DNA of 64,000 nt from Leptasterias polaris (lineage: Eukaryota > Echinodermata > Asteroidea > Forcipulatida > Asteriidae): contig JAZGTN010000015.1 of assembly GCA_037783415.1 (NCBI GenBank), forward strand, positions 2,418,001 to 2,482,000, written 5' to 3'. Of this stretch, positions 33,501 to 44,775 are shown one piece after another. Both the position numbers and the translations under genes were made by a program. Every line of letters starts with the position of its first letter. Position 1 is the stretch's first letter. Under the pieces are notes generated by a model. The model made no database searches and was not told where the DNA came from. It worked only from the letters and a program-made list of their open reading frames with translations.

Positions 33501-36500
33501 TATGCTGAAACCATAATTTTGAATAGCAGCAAATTTTTACTTCCCGTTTCCGAATTTTACCTAAATTCTGGATTCTGATTAATCCAACATGTCTCTTTCA
33601 ACCGTCAGGTTATTTGATCTGTTTAGTTAACCAATCATATTTGTGTCAATGAAATTGAAAAAATTTGTTCTTATATCCATCAGACGCCAACTACAATGTC
33701 GGCGTTCGACAGTCTCATTGATACCTCCCCGAAGGCTGCCGGTAGTGAAGACGTCTTTGCGGACTTCACATCGGCCGCCGCAAATAACAGTTTCAACGAT
33801 TTCAATCCAAGGGGTACAACCTCACCAGCCGCTAATAGTTCCACCGACTTTGCTACATTCCAGAGTGCCCCACAGGCTCCAAAGTATGTCAGAGAAAAGA
33901 TCGGTGTTTTAAACCCCCCTCCCCCCCCACACTACTCTTTTGGCGACATTTTCCAGTGATTTGACCAACCATTGAAACCATTCAACTGCACAGGTTGTGC
34001 ATGGTGGTACATTTTCACGCAGAACCAACGGTACACATATTAGTTCTTCGTACAAACCTTTGCTCCCAAGGCCAACTTGACCAAAGGTGACCTCAATCCT
34101 CCACTATTCCCCACCCTTATGTCACTTCAAACCAACATGTTTGGGCTTGGAAAAGATTGGTATGCCTAGCCCCAGTGATAAGCAATTGTTATTTGAGCCT
34201 ACAGTCCTAAATCCTCCACAATCTTCAACTCTATGGTCACCGAACCTCAAGAAATTTGGACTTTGATAAGGAGGATTAGGTTTAATCTTCAAAAACACCT
34301 TTGTCGTTGAAATTCACTAAATGTGTTTTCTTTTCTTTTTTTCTTTTAAGGGCACAGGATGCATCCTTCGGTGATTTCCAGACCTTCTCCGCTTCAATAT
34401 CCCAGCAAACCAGCACTCTTACATCAGTACAAGCCAACACAATCAGTCCTCAATCCCCTATGCAACCCATCAATGCACCTTTACTGCAACCCCAAAGTGC
34501 CCCCGTACTCCAACCCCACTCGGCTTCCCTACTCGCCCCGGCCAGCACGCTGAGCCTCATGCAGCCCCAGCCTACTAACGTCATGCAATCGCCCAATGTG
34601 CCTCTACCAGCAATGCAGATGGGTATGCCACCACAGCCCATCGGTGGTGTCGGGATGTTGCAGTCGCAGCAGCCCATGGGTGGCGGAGTGATGCAGCTAC
34701 CCCAAGGTGGCGGAATGGTGCCCCAGGTTGGGGGTATGATGCCCCAAGGTGGGGGAATGGTTCCCCAGGGTGGAGCCATGCCGTACAACCAGCAGTCACT
34801 ACTTCACATGCAGCCACAGCAGGCGGCAACCCCGTACCAAGCACAGCAGGTAGGCATTTTAAAATCCGTAATAAAATCCCGAACCTTCAAAGTCAACTCA
34901 AATCTACAATGTTCACTCAGTCACTGATCAAATTGCCTTTTAAATCAATTGTTGTGACCGTATTTCAATAGTATCTTTTAAAAAGTTTAAATATGTTTTA
35001 TATAACATCAGTACACAGTTGAATTTAGTGTACAGTTTCGGACCATAGAAATTAGAGTCCTCGCTAGGAGAATGTGGGAAGGTTTTTTCATTTGTTTTAA
35101 TATTTTTTAGCAGTCTAGGGAGTTTACCCATGACTGAGGTGTGGACAATGCATGTATAATGCAGACATGTTGCGTTTGTAATACTGTGTACGAACCGCCT
35201 TGACCCTTGTGGTTAGTGGTTGGACTTGTCTAGTCATGAATTTACTGGCCTAGAGCTAAAATCACTGGCCTCGGGCCTGTAGTTCAGTGTAAATTTTGAG
35301 CCATGTACAATATGTGTGTGCCTTAGTGTATGGATGCATTATCCACGTTCTTCATGCGGGTAGACTTCTCTTGACTAAAGAGGAAGGAAAATGACCAATT
35401 CGACTTTGTGATGTACTCATTTTCCAGTAGATAGAGTCCTCATGTGAGTGGGGGAAAACATACAAGTCTCTAACCACACGTTAAAATGGTGTAAATTGCC
35501 ATTGCATTCGACACCCTTCCAGTGCAAATTTCACTATCTATTGAAAAATGAGTACATCACAAAATTGATTTGGTCATTTCCCTTCCTCTTTAAATATTCC
35601 CATACTCTTCACGTCATGAGTCTAGTTTCATTCTTCCAAAATTATACTTTGCCTTTATAATTAACTAAATCCACCGTAGAATCAATTCCCATCTGTCAGG
35701 TGTTCTTTTGTGTCTTTTCATTTATTTGTTTCCTATTTGTAATCTTTCTCCTTTTCCTGCCTCCTAATTTGGTTGTGTCTGCTCAAATGTAGTACCAGCT
35801 GCCGTGTCAGTTGTTTTCTGGCACCATGGTAGGTAGTCAGAGATGCCAACATTTACGATTTAGGCGTAATTTGTACGATTTATTTATCAAATTACGACAA
35901 TACGATCATCGCCTCGTTCTTTACGATTTTATAAATATCTAGTAATAAAACATTTAATGTATGTGTTGTGTCTTGAATCCTATTTATTTTCATAGCGCGT
36001 ATCACTAAAATGTATTCGGTATCTGACTTTTTGTGCGAATTGTAGCGCATGAAACAGCGCATACGTAGGCCCTTTTCGAAACGACCGGTGAAAACAACGC
36101 GCCCACGGTAGAAGAGCCTAATTGGGCGTAATAAGTATATTAGGCTGGTGTCCTTGATTTACACGTAGGCAATGTGTGTTAGAAGACTGGCAACCAGCCA
36201 TGGTCAGTTGCTAACCAAATCGCCCCAGGTATACTGATGTTGATATTGGGGCGTTTGAGAAAACCGCGTGTAGTCTTGCTCGTCGTACTACTGTTGATAA
36301 AATCATGTTTATTACGGTGCTCATTGTTTACGCGTGCCAGGTAAAACCAATATAATAATACAATAGTTTGATTAGTTTTTCGCTTGTTGGAGTACAACGA
36401 TGGATTCATTACAACATGATTTTATAGAGGATTACAACTTCGTAGTGAAATCTGCTCGCGGTCGCTGTGACTCGACATCAACATTGCACACAGCGCGCCG

Positions 36501-39500
36501 GAGCATACGACATCGTCAAAAAGCACAGAACATGTATGACACTCTGATCTCTGTTAAATGCTATATATATTGCCTGAGGGCAAATTACTCTTTTTGAATT
36601 TGAAATGTTGGCATCTCTGGGTAGTGAGTGAATAGGAAAGGGATTTTTGTTACAAAAGAAAAAAATTGCTTCCTCTTAAAAGCTTGATTTTATTCTCATT
36701 TAAATGCAATTCTCATTACTCATTTGTCAGCTCTCCCAATCCTGTATATTGGAAGAGCTGACAAAAGAGTCGCAGACAGCGGTCATGTTTTTGTGTGATC
36801 AACCATATACATGAAATAACAAACCTGTGAAAATTTGGGCTCAATCCGCCTTGTGTGTCCTGAGAGAATAATGAGAAACCATGCATAATTTTCCGCATGT
36901 AAACACATTGTCCTTATTTTTGGTTGTAACAACCGAAATCAGCTGTTGCGTTTGTTTTGGTTTTAAAATAAAGATATCTATCGATTATGACTTCATTTCA
37001 GAGGAAAATATTTCAAAGAAAAAAAATAGTTCTAGTATGAACTTCATAATCAGTAAGCTTTCAGACTAGAATTAAACAGTCATGTTTTTGATCCTTATCA
37101 ATCATGTGTTATATCTTTAATGGCCTAAAATAGTGCCCACTGCCCAAAGGTTAGTTATTGTTATCAGCATCCGATAGCCCACTTCCTGCTTCAATGGTTT
37201 TTATCTACATACCTTTCTTTGTTTGATTTTTATGCCTTGGAATAATTTTCTTTTTAAAGAGCTTGTTTTTCGGAATAATTTTTGTCTAAAAAAGAAATGA
37301 TTTCTACTTGGTGAACATGATAAAATGGAGGCCGTTTGTGAATTGGTGACTATGAACACGGCTGTTGCTAAGGCCCTTGCAAGGAATTCCATTGCTTCAA
37401 AGCATGATAATGTGGCGATCAAGCTGTAGTCATCAGTTTGTCCTATAGAACCTAAACCTTCAGATGTTAACAGTCAGTAAATTTAATACCAGTGTTTGTT
37501 ACATCATGTAAAGAAACCAACCAAAAGATTTTCCAGCGAGTTTTACCAGCCATTCAAAACAATTCAACAGTGTTTGTTTATGATGCACAGAACTAACTGG
37601 GTCAGGTCTTCTACTTTGTGCTTGTATGCACAAGGCAGTCTTTCATTAGTAAAAGGCACCACTATTATGAAAAGAGGTACATGTTTTTGTACAGGAACAT
37701 TTCAAGGGGCACCAAGGCAATGACCAGGGGTATCAAAGCAACTGCCTTCATTGCCTGCAAGAAGTAGCAGGCCTGCTTTTAATGCATTCACCACATTATG
37801 TCCTTGGAAGCTGGCATAGTGCATCTTTCATTTAAAACCATATAGTGGGTGATGATATTGATTGGTCAGACAGTAGGAGGGTTAAGAGTTGTATCAAAAG
37901 GATAACATTATTTGATGACTGGTTTCTGTAGCATATGCCATCGGAGTACACTGATAATATGAACGCATATCGTGGAGAATCAGTGGCATTGTATATGATG
38001 GTATGTCATTGTTGGGTTTTGGGGGTTAGTTGTGGTTAGGGGAATAGTCATTGTTGGAGAGAGTTGCAACAAGTGTTCCACTGAAGCACTGGGCCCAATA
38101 TCATAGAGCTGCTTAAGCACAAAACATAGCTAAGCGCAACATAAATTATGCTTACCAGAAAAAGGTTACCAGTCAACCATTCTGCATGTATCATCTGTGA
38201 CTGGTATCCTGCTAATTTTTGCTTAGCAGAAAATTATTAGCACTATTTGCTGCTTAAGTAGCCCACTAGCTAAATTTGCCTAGAGCTGCTTAATCACAAA
38301 ACCAGTACCAGAACAAGTTCACGAGCCAAAATGCAATTCCACGTGTATCATCTGTGACTGGAATCAGCTATTTTTTCTGCTTAGCAGAAAATTATTAATG
38401 GAGATGTGAAAAAACGTGGAAATCAATTTTTTCAGCAATCAATAATGAGAGACTTTCATGCATAATCACAGAGCTGCCAACTCTCTCTGATTCTACAGAA
38501 AGTTCCTTGAACATAAACCAGTCTTTCCATGTTCTGATGAACAAATGTGACAATCTCCCTGATTATGGAAACTTTGTCCCTGATGTGCTGGTTTTCTAAA
38601 CGTCTCCCTGATTGTTGGACAACGTCTCTCCAATTGCAAGGGGCAAATGTTGGCAGTTCTGTGATCACTCCAAAAGTCCATGTGTCATGCTGCAACTCCG
38701 TCCATACCCTAGCTGCCCTCCATACACAATCTAGCTGAAAGGGCAGATTTGATACTCTTGTAAAGGCAAAGGCATGTTCTTGTATTGTAAGGGCAGTTCA
38801 ATTTTGTCTTAGTAAAGTGTAGTTCAGTTTTTTTCTTGGTAACGGGCTCCTCTATGAGTTAAAGTTTATTTGGTTTATTTAAACTATCCTTACCATGATT
38901 GCATGTGGGAATATTGGTTAGAGCTTTCAATACTTAAGGTATTTTATCATGTGATGGAGTTATTGAAATTTTGATTATTTATCTGACAAAGTAGTACAAT
39001 TTGAGAATAGAATATTTTTTTGGATCAGAAATGTTACAGCTAATTCTTTGAAAGCGTTATATGCTTTGCATGTTTGAGATAGGCATTAATTTAATCTTAT
39101 GGTATGCCTTGTCAACTTTTTTGAAGAGGTGGTGGTTCTGGAAATTTTGAAAGCTTATTTAGATTTCCTTTAAAACCCTACATCCCCTTTTGTCATTCGC
39201 AATCAAAATTCTCCGAGGAAATGTTTACTTTTCCCTAGTATGAAATGGGAATTGGCTCTCAACTGATGGTAATCGATTCTGTTGATATAGTCTTAGTCGT
39301 TAATAGATACAGTAGATAACTTTTTTTACATACATGTACATTTAAAATGGTGCTGGGATTCAACCTTCAGATTCACTCCATAAACATGCATGCATCTTTG
39401 TTGGTTTGCTTGCGGTTTTTATCATTCAAGGTTCTTGTTTAATGTTCAATTTGTATTAAGTCAACTTCTGATGTCCAATTTGTATCAAGTCAAGTTCTAA

Positions 39501-41676
39501 TGTCTTTGATTTTCCCTGTGTTATGTAGCCGCATATGGCATCGATGATGGTAGGTTCCAGTGGAATACTTCAAACTTTAAAAAACAAATGTTTGTGTGTA
39601 CTTTTAGTACAGCGTCAGTAATATGAACTCTGAGCATTTTTTTGTTTAATGTCGCTTTGCTTACGTCAATCCTTATTTGTTAACCATATTATTGGTTTAT
39701 TGTCCTGTCCAAATGGCTCTTTAATAGATGTTGAATTAGTGTCGGGTATAAAGCATATTATTTGGTTATACCCATACACCGATGTGTGTAAAGCACAATA
39801 CTCAGTACATGTCTGAGTCCTGTACACACACACAAAATCGCAGGCATGTTACACAAATGTACTTGGGTGGAATTCGAACCCACAACCGCTGCCATTCTAG
39901 AGCATATGTCTTACTATTAGACCACAGGATTGCCCGGTAGCTAGAGGCAGCTCTTGCCACAAAATTCTTCAAGGCTGTGGAGATTAAGTCCACAGTACAC
40001 AACTGTCCACATAATACCAGCTCTGTACAAACAGAGAAACTCACGCACCCATTGCTAGCAGTGGTACTTTCAGCAGTCTTAGGGTTAAAGATCACTTTAT
40101 GTGCTTGACTGGCACAAAACTAGCAGATGTCCCAGTTGTTCTTCAAAACCCCTCCTACTTTCAACATCTGCTGGGAAGTTGAGTGCCACCATTTTGAGCC
40201 AATCAACTATCAGTTTATGTATGTTTAAGAATAACGGTGCTCAGAACTGTGTATTGTTTAGATGCAGTCCGCAGAGTGCATCTACCATTCAATGTCATGT
40301 TGATTAGGTTAAATGATCAGACACCAGCTGGGATAATTGTTGACAAAAGGTCTGTTTAATTCAACGTATAACCAATTTCTTATTGATTTCATAAAAGTGT
40401 GTAATGGCTATTAAAGTTTATCTAACCTTTGACCTTGATATAGGGAATGGGTCAACCCATGCCACAACAGTATCCAAACCAGCAGCAGATGATGTCACAG
40501 ATGTATAGTCAACAAAATCAACAATCAAACGGCGTTGTGGCGAGTAAAACAGTGTCAGTATCCACCTCCTCCACACCACAGGTACGTCACTCTTAAATCT
40601 ACACCAAACTTCTTTTCCGAAAAAACACCAAGTATTCATTCAGCAATTCAAATTTCAAATCCAAATATCTGATAAACAAATTTTTTTAATTTTGTGAATT
40701 TATAATCTATGAGTGCTGCTAATAGTCTTTTGATATCTTGGTCTAGATTTGGAGGATTTGACTTTATGTTTGTGCTTGAATTACGCAGAAGAAAACGCTG
40801 TGGTCCGACGTGAATGTCGACATCAAGTTAGACAACCTCAGTCCTGGGGATAAGTACAGGAAGCAAGCTCAGCCTTCAATGAATCAACTCCAACAACACA
40901 AGCAACCCGCAAGTGAGTAACTATGTCTTCTTTGAATTGTCCGGCTTTTACTTCAAAAAAGTTAGCCAAAAATGTTTGATTTTTCATCTTTGACTATCGT
41001 TGACCTTCAGGTGTTTGTATCATACCTTTAGGTCTTGGGCATGGCTTTTGTCTCGGACCTTCAGGCAGGTCTTGGGCGTGGCTTTTGTCTCGGACCTTCG
41101 GGCAAGTCTTGGGCGTGGCTTTTGTCTCAGACCTTCAGGTCCTGGGCCTGGCTTTTGTCTCAGACCTTCAGGTCTTGGGCATGGCTTTTGTCTCAGACCT
41201 TCAGTTCTTGGGCATGGCTTTTGTCTAAGACCTTCAGGTCTTGTTTCCAGAACTTTTGGTCTTGGGCGTGATCTTTGTCTTTGCACATTCAGCTTGTGGT
41301 GTCCGACTAAGTTGTGGGAGTGTCAAATCTTGACTGGTTTAAATTAAGGAAAGAAAAAACACTGCAGAATGATTAACAAATTTTATTGTATTCTGTTCAA
41401 GCTTAAATCAACATTCTTTTGTTTTTCCCTGCAGGTGTGGGACAGCCACAAATGGGAAACTTGGCAGTGGGCATGGGCCAAATGAACCTTGGTCAACAAC
41501 ATCCACAGCAAAGCATGATGGGTAGTCCCATGATGCAGCAGCAACCGCAAGGCATGGTGGGACTGCCAGCTCAGGGCATGATGGGAATGCAACCGCAGGG
41601 CATGATGGGCGTTCAGGCGGGCATGGGTGGCATGACACCTCAAACACAACAATTTAGTGCCTACGGAGCTAAGTGA
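27593..41676 (+). CDS. CLINT1: Clathrin interactor 1 / epsinR (ENTH-domain adaptor)
   Basis: Exons: 27593-27636, 28957-29158, 31062-31200, 31628-31759, 31934-32093, 32451-32658, 33684-33883, 34351-34849, then inferred microexons 35794-35829, 37932-38000, 39239-39268, 39529-39549, then 40444-40581, 40789-40912 and 41435-41676. All phases agree: 747 residues with the microexons, 695 without. The first 150 residues are an ENTH domain very close to vertebrate CLINT1 (KVREATNDDTWGPHG, KKNWRRVYK, NGSERVVTSAREH, RQKVKDVVDF), which binds phosphoinositide on trans-Golgi and endosomal membranes. Next come an acidic stretch and acidic-phenylalanine motifs (EDVFADF, SFGDFQTF) of the kind that bind the gamma-adaptin and GGA ear. 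The TLWSDVNVDIKLDNLSPG block near the end matches vertebrate CLINT1. The tail is Q/M/G-rich. The role in clathrin-coated vesicle traffic is family knowledge. The shared position LIRNG of vertebrates reads LILNG here. Confidence 0.93.
28588..28926 (-). repeat. Dispersed repeat in CLINT1 intron 1
   Basis: Inverted relative of 877-1160. Contains gcataaaacctgatatc on the plus strand and ends with the phrase ctatacagaccctttaag. It finishes 30 bp before the acceptor of CLINT1 exon 2. Confidence 0.6.
29279..30567. mobile_element. Possible DNA transposon remnant in CLINT1 intron 2
   Basis: The ends TAGCCAG (29279) and CTGGCTA (30561-30567) are inverted, and the flanks continue the symmetry (aagctttta, taatagctt). 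Next to both ends are phrases of the form aaaatagggcgtccaaa. The sequence ccttttcacactacag lies just outside on both sides. I could not read a transposase. Confidence 0.4.
31528..31665 (+). repeat. CLINT1: 69-bp tandem duplication spanning the exon 4 splice acceptor of CLINT1
   Basis: The 69-bp unit 31528-31596 is repeated at 31597-31665 with one base difference (gatgt/gacgt). Each unit holds the polypyrimidine tract, the tttttttacag acceptor and the first 38 bases of exon 4. Only the second acceptor (exon from 31628) leads into the rest of the exon. The first (exon from 31559) would read ...DVVDFIQDI and then stop. Confidence 0.95.
35794..35829 (+). CDS. CLINT1: CLINT1 candidate microexon 1 (12 codons)
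   Basis: Phase 0 at both ends, acceptor tgctcaaatgtag and donor gtaggt. It encodes YQLPCQLFSGTM. It may be optional: its neighbours are also phase 0, so it can be skipped without a frameshift. A hAT-like element begins 10 bp after its 3' end. Confidence 0.55.
35839..36619. mobile_element. hAT-like non-autonomous DNA transposon in a CLINT1 intron
   Basis: The termini are inverted copies: cagagatgccaacattt on the left and aaatgttggcatctctg on the right. The element is flanked by the direct repeat ggtagt (35833-35838 and 36620-36625), a visible target duplication of at least 6 bp. CAGAGATG-like ends suit the hAT superfamily (established knowledge), though a full 8-bp duplication is not seen. 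Interior open frames of 65 (+) and 76 (-) residues have no recognisable domain. Confidence 0.7.
36728..37125 (+). mobile_element. MITE-like element with TTAAAGGTAT ends, copy 2
   Basis: Close relative of 12855-13231: shared phrases are aagagctgacaaaagagtcgc, aaccgaaatcagctgttgcg and aacttcataatcagtaagc. Ends have partly decayed. It follows the hAT-like element by about 110 bp in the same CLINT1 intron. Confidence 0.55.
37932..38000 (+). CDS. CLINT1: CLINT1 candidate microexon 2 (23 codons)
   Basis: Phase 0 at both ends, acceptor ggtttctgtag, donor gtatgt. Reads HMPSEYTDNMNAY, then RGESVALYMM. The composition (M, Y, S) fits the tail of the protein less well than the microexon at 39529, but the splice sites are good. 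Confidence 0.5.
38093..38270. mobile_element. Foldback element with GGGCCC ends, copy 6
   Basis: Starts gggcccaatatcatagagc and has the family interior (agctaagcgcaac, gactggtatcctgct). A second, partial copy follows at about 38280-38400. Both lie in a CLINT1 intron. Confidence 0.6.
39239..39268 (+). CDS. CLINT1: CLINT1 candidate microexon 3 (10 codons)
   Basis: Phase 0 at both ends, acceptor cttttccctag and a weaker donor gtaatc. Encodes YEMGIGSQLM. Confidence 0.45.
39529..39549 (+). CDS. CLINT1: CLINT1 candidate microexon 4 (7 codons)
   Basis: Phase 0 at both ends, acceptor tgtgttatgtag, donor gtaggt. Encodes PHMASMM and would join to GMGQPMPQQ in the next exon. It is one of the smallest exons in the window. 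Confidence 0.5.
39782..39995 (-). mobile_element. tRNA-derived SINE, family 3, antisense copy b
   Basis: The minus strand has a tRNA-like head: a gtggtctaatagtaagac A box and a gtgggttcgaattccac B box. Family copies also at 23377 and 53455. Confidence 0.65.
41030..41285 (+). repeat. 33-38 bp minisatellite in the last CLINT1 intron
   Basis: About seven imperfect units of the form cttgggcatggcttttgtc followed by tcagaccttcaggt. They lie between 40913 and 41434, so they are intronic. Open frames on both strands (41000-41347, 41020-41286) come from the repeat. Confidence 0.85.
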
Positions 41677-43160
41677 TTGACTCGTGTCGCCGGTGTTATA
41701 CTTCAAAAGACTCTGCTAACAATATAGACCTGCATCATTCTGTGAGCATCCTCGTCAAGTTCCTCATATACATATTGGTCATTCATTTTTAAGGAACCAG
41801 ACTTCTTTTTTTTCCCAGCCTCACTTTAGGCTTGTGGAGTTGAATACCAAAAAAAAATCTCTGCCATGATAAAGGACTGTAGACAATCTTCCCCCTAGCT
41901 CACTGCATCATTCCCATGGTGTCCTACTATTGATGGTTCCTTAAAGAAGTCTGTAGCTCTGCAGATTGTGGAGTATTCTGCAGACTCTACAGAATATGTG
42001 GTCACATAAAGGATTTCACAAGAAAATACTTCTTTTTATCAATTCAATTTTTAACCCTTTAGAGACCGTGCTTTTCTGTATTGTCTTCACCTATTGCCTA
42101 GTAATGACTGATTTTGCTGTTTTTATTTATTTATTTTTTTAAACGTATCCAATATCCAATGGGGAACATGAGATACAGTCAATTTTCTTTGGGGCTAGAT
42201 CCAATTGTTGGCCGTCTGCAGCCAACGTGGTTGCTGTGGTTGCTGTGGTCTCTGAGGGGTTAATAAACACTCTGACTCATCACTTTATAAAGTTTCATCT
42301 CTTACACTTAGGTTACTTACACATTGTATTTGTTTATTATTTAACAAACTTCAACCTCATGTATGTAGTGGTATGTTTGAAGAGCATATCTACTGAAACG
42401 AACTTGTATCTTACCTTCTCAAAACTATTCCTGGATAACTTGTGGAAAGGCTTCTTCACAGTTGATTTTCCAACAGGCATGATATCCCCAAGCAGTCCAC
42501 ATGTTATGGATAAGTTTGAGGGGAAAATATTACAACAAGATGGAGGCAATTTGAGCAATAAATCAGTCATGAGACAACATTGCCAAGGGCTATGGGATCT
42601 TATGGGCTGGCCAAACCACAGACTGATCAGTGGGGAGTCTGTCAATATACTTGCAATTGCAGATAAAATGGCCTTTGTATTGGGCCAACATCTAATTCTG
42701 AAAAACAAAAAATCTATCTTCAAATTGTCCTCGATGAATTACCATTTGTGGATAAACTTTCCCGCAACTCGTCCTGGAATAGTTGTAGTGTATCACCTTG
42801 CTTTGCTTTTTTCTTTACTTTCCACACAAATTGTCCGCTGAAGTGAATTGACCATGCGAGTCTTGTGCATATTCAAAACACTTTTGGAACCAACCATTGG
42901 TGGGTTTCTGTGTACTATGTACCTAACAAGACTTGCAATGTCTTCATATATAGCGCATTTAAGTTTTTTTTTATCCAGTCATGTTTGCACAAAATTGAAG
43001 GAGAAAAAAAAAGGCTTTGGCGATAGTGTCAATTTCATCTGTTTACCATTAGCATACAGTGTACAGCTTGCTGATTTATATATATATTTAATAGAAGATT
43101 CATTTTTGTACAGTTCTTTTATCCAAAAACAACAAATAAAATTGATATCGATGAACCATG
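41677..43160 (+). other. CLINT1: Probable CLINT1 3' UTR
   Basis: Unique AT-rich sequence after the stop at 41674-41676. The first well-placed hexamer is AATAAA at 43135-43140. The frame from 42143 to 43411 is open apart from one stop at 42839-42841, which is unusual and is discussed in the findings. Confidence 0.45.
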
Positions 43161-44289
43161 TTGTAAATAACCTTTTTACAGGAACATATTCAGATAATGT
43201 GAAAATTTTTGTATTAAAAAAAAAAAGAGAAGAAAAGAACACAAGCAAGCAAGAAAGTCTGTCTTCGATCTGGGATCATTTTCTTGGTGCTGCTGGGCAT
43301 GTTATTCTGCGCTTTATGGCTGCATTAAAGAATTGTGTGCTTTCGACTTTTTTTGTTTGCTTAAAAGTAGGGTCATCATTGGGTTTTTGTCATGCTGATC
43401 TACATGTATAGGCAAATTAACAAGAATGATACAATGAAAGTTGCCTGTGAAAGTTTCAGCTGAATACAGTGTCAACTTGCTGAGAAATCAGCAAAAACAT
43501 TCACTGTATTTTCACAAGAATGTCGAATCAATCCATGTTTAGCGAGGTGACAGCGGGTACAAGCCGCATCTCTGGCCGCAGCATTCACGAATGGACACCA
43601 TCCCTCAGGAAAAAAAAACGAGAAACGTTTCATGCATGACTCATTTCTCAGATTCAAATGTTTGTATTGATTTCTAATCAATATGGGCATTTCAGGTGAG
43701 ATGTTTCACAGGATGCTTAAAATACCATTTCCATCTTTACAACAAGCTTTCTGATAGAAATTACACCTTTTTGGGGGGTGATTACTTTAACTTAAGCATG
43801 ACACTATAAGCACAGAATTCCATGGTAAGCAGTGGCATGACCTTGGGCCCGTTTGTGATAACAATTGCATGTAGTTAAAAACAAATTCAAAAAGTATCGG
43901 TAGAAAGTCGCAACGTAAGATTTATTTTATTACTCATTTTAAAGACGGTTATTTCAATCGTATCCCATATGTTATATCTTTGTGTTGATTTTATTTTGTA
44001 AATCTAACTGTTTCAAGTTACACCTAATCAAAAAGAAAATCAGTTTGTGGGAGAGCCCACTGCATGTTTTCTTCCACAACCATCTGGATATGCAGTCTTC
44101 CTTATGTTTCTTGGAATGTGTTTTTTGGGAATGCAGACATCACGTGATAACACAGCAGTTTCAATTTCCAAAGACACAATAGCCCTCCTGCTCGAAGTAA
44201 AAATTTTCAGCGACTTGTCCGACCATTCAACTGCATAGGTTGTGTATAGTGAGACAACTGTGCGAAGAACTATCTATGTCCTGCATGTA

Positions 44290-44775
44290 TAAACATTCAC
44301 CACATGATATCATATTGCTGGCTGGTGTAGTGCATCATTCAAACCACAGTGGACAATATTGAATAGTCGGACAGTAGGAGGGTTGACTGTGTACAGTGTA
44401 GATGTGTTAACCACAGGATATCATATTGCTGGCTGGTGATAGTGCATCATTCAAACCACAGTGGACAATATTGAATAGTCGGACAGTAGGAGGGTTGACT
44501 GTACAGTGTAGATGTGTTCACCACATGTCATATCGCAGGCTGGCATAGTGCATCTATCATTCAAAACCACAGTGGACGATACTGAATGAAAAGACAGTAG
44601 TAGGAGGGTTGACTGTGTACTGTGTAGATGCACTCACCACATGATATCATATCGCAGGCTGGCATAGTGCATCTATCATTCAAAACCACAGTGGTGATAT
44701 TGAATGATCAGACAGTAGTAGGAGGGTTGACTGTGTACTGCGTAGATGCATTCACTAGCTAATATCATATTCGCT
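44290..44775 (+). repeat. Tandem satellite of about 112 bp, four copies
   Basis: Anchor positions 44311, 44422, 44529 and 44648 give spacings of 111, 107 and 119 bp. Shared phrases are gacagtaggagggttgactg and gcatagtgcatc. Single diverged copies lie dispersed at about 30.62-30.90, 37.74-37.90, 48.88-49.11 and 50.34-50.53 kb, some inverted. Confidence 0.8.

Noticed and set aside
34450..34844. Minus-strand frames of 87 and 112 residues opposite CLINT1 exon 8
   Set aside because: They are shadows of the Q/M/G-rich coding exon.
36179..36597. Transposase fragments within the hAT-like element (65 and 76 residues)
   Set aside because: No transposase motif is visible and the frames face opposite ways; likely chance.
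41000..41347. 115-residue open frame with repeated LRPSGLGHGFC-like units
   Set aside because: It is the minisatellite in the last CLINT1 intron; the true exon order skips it in frame.
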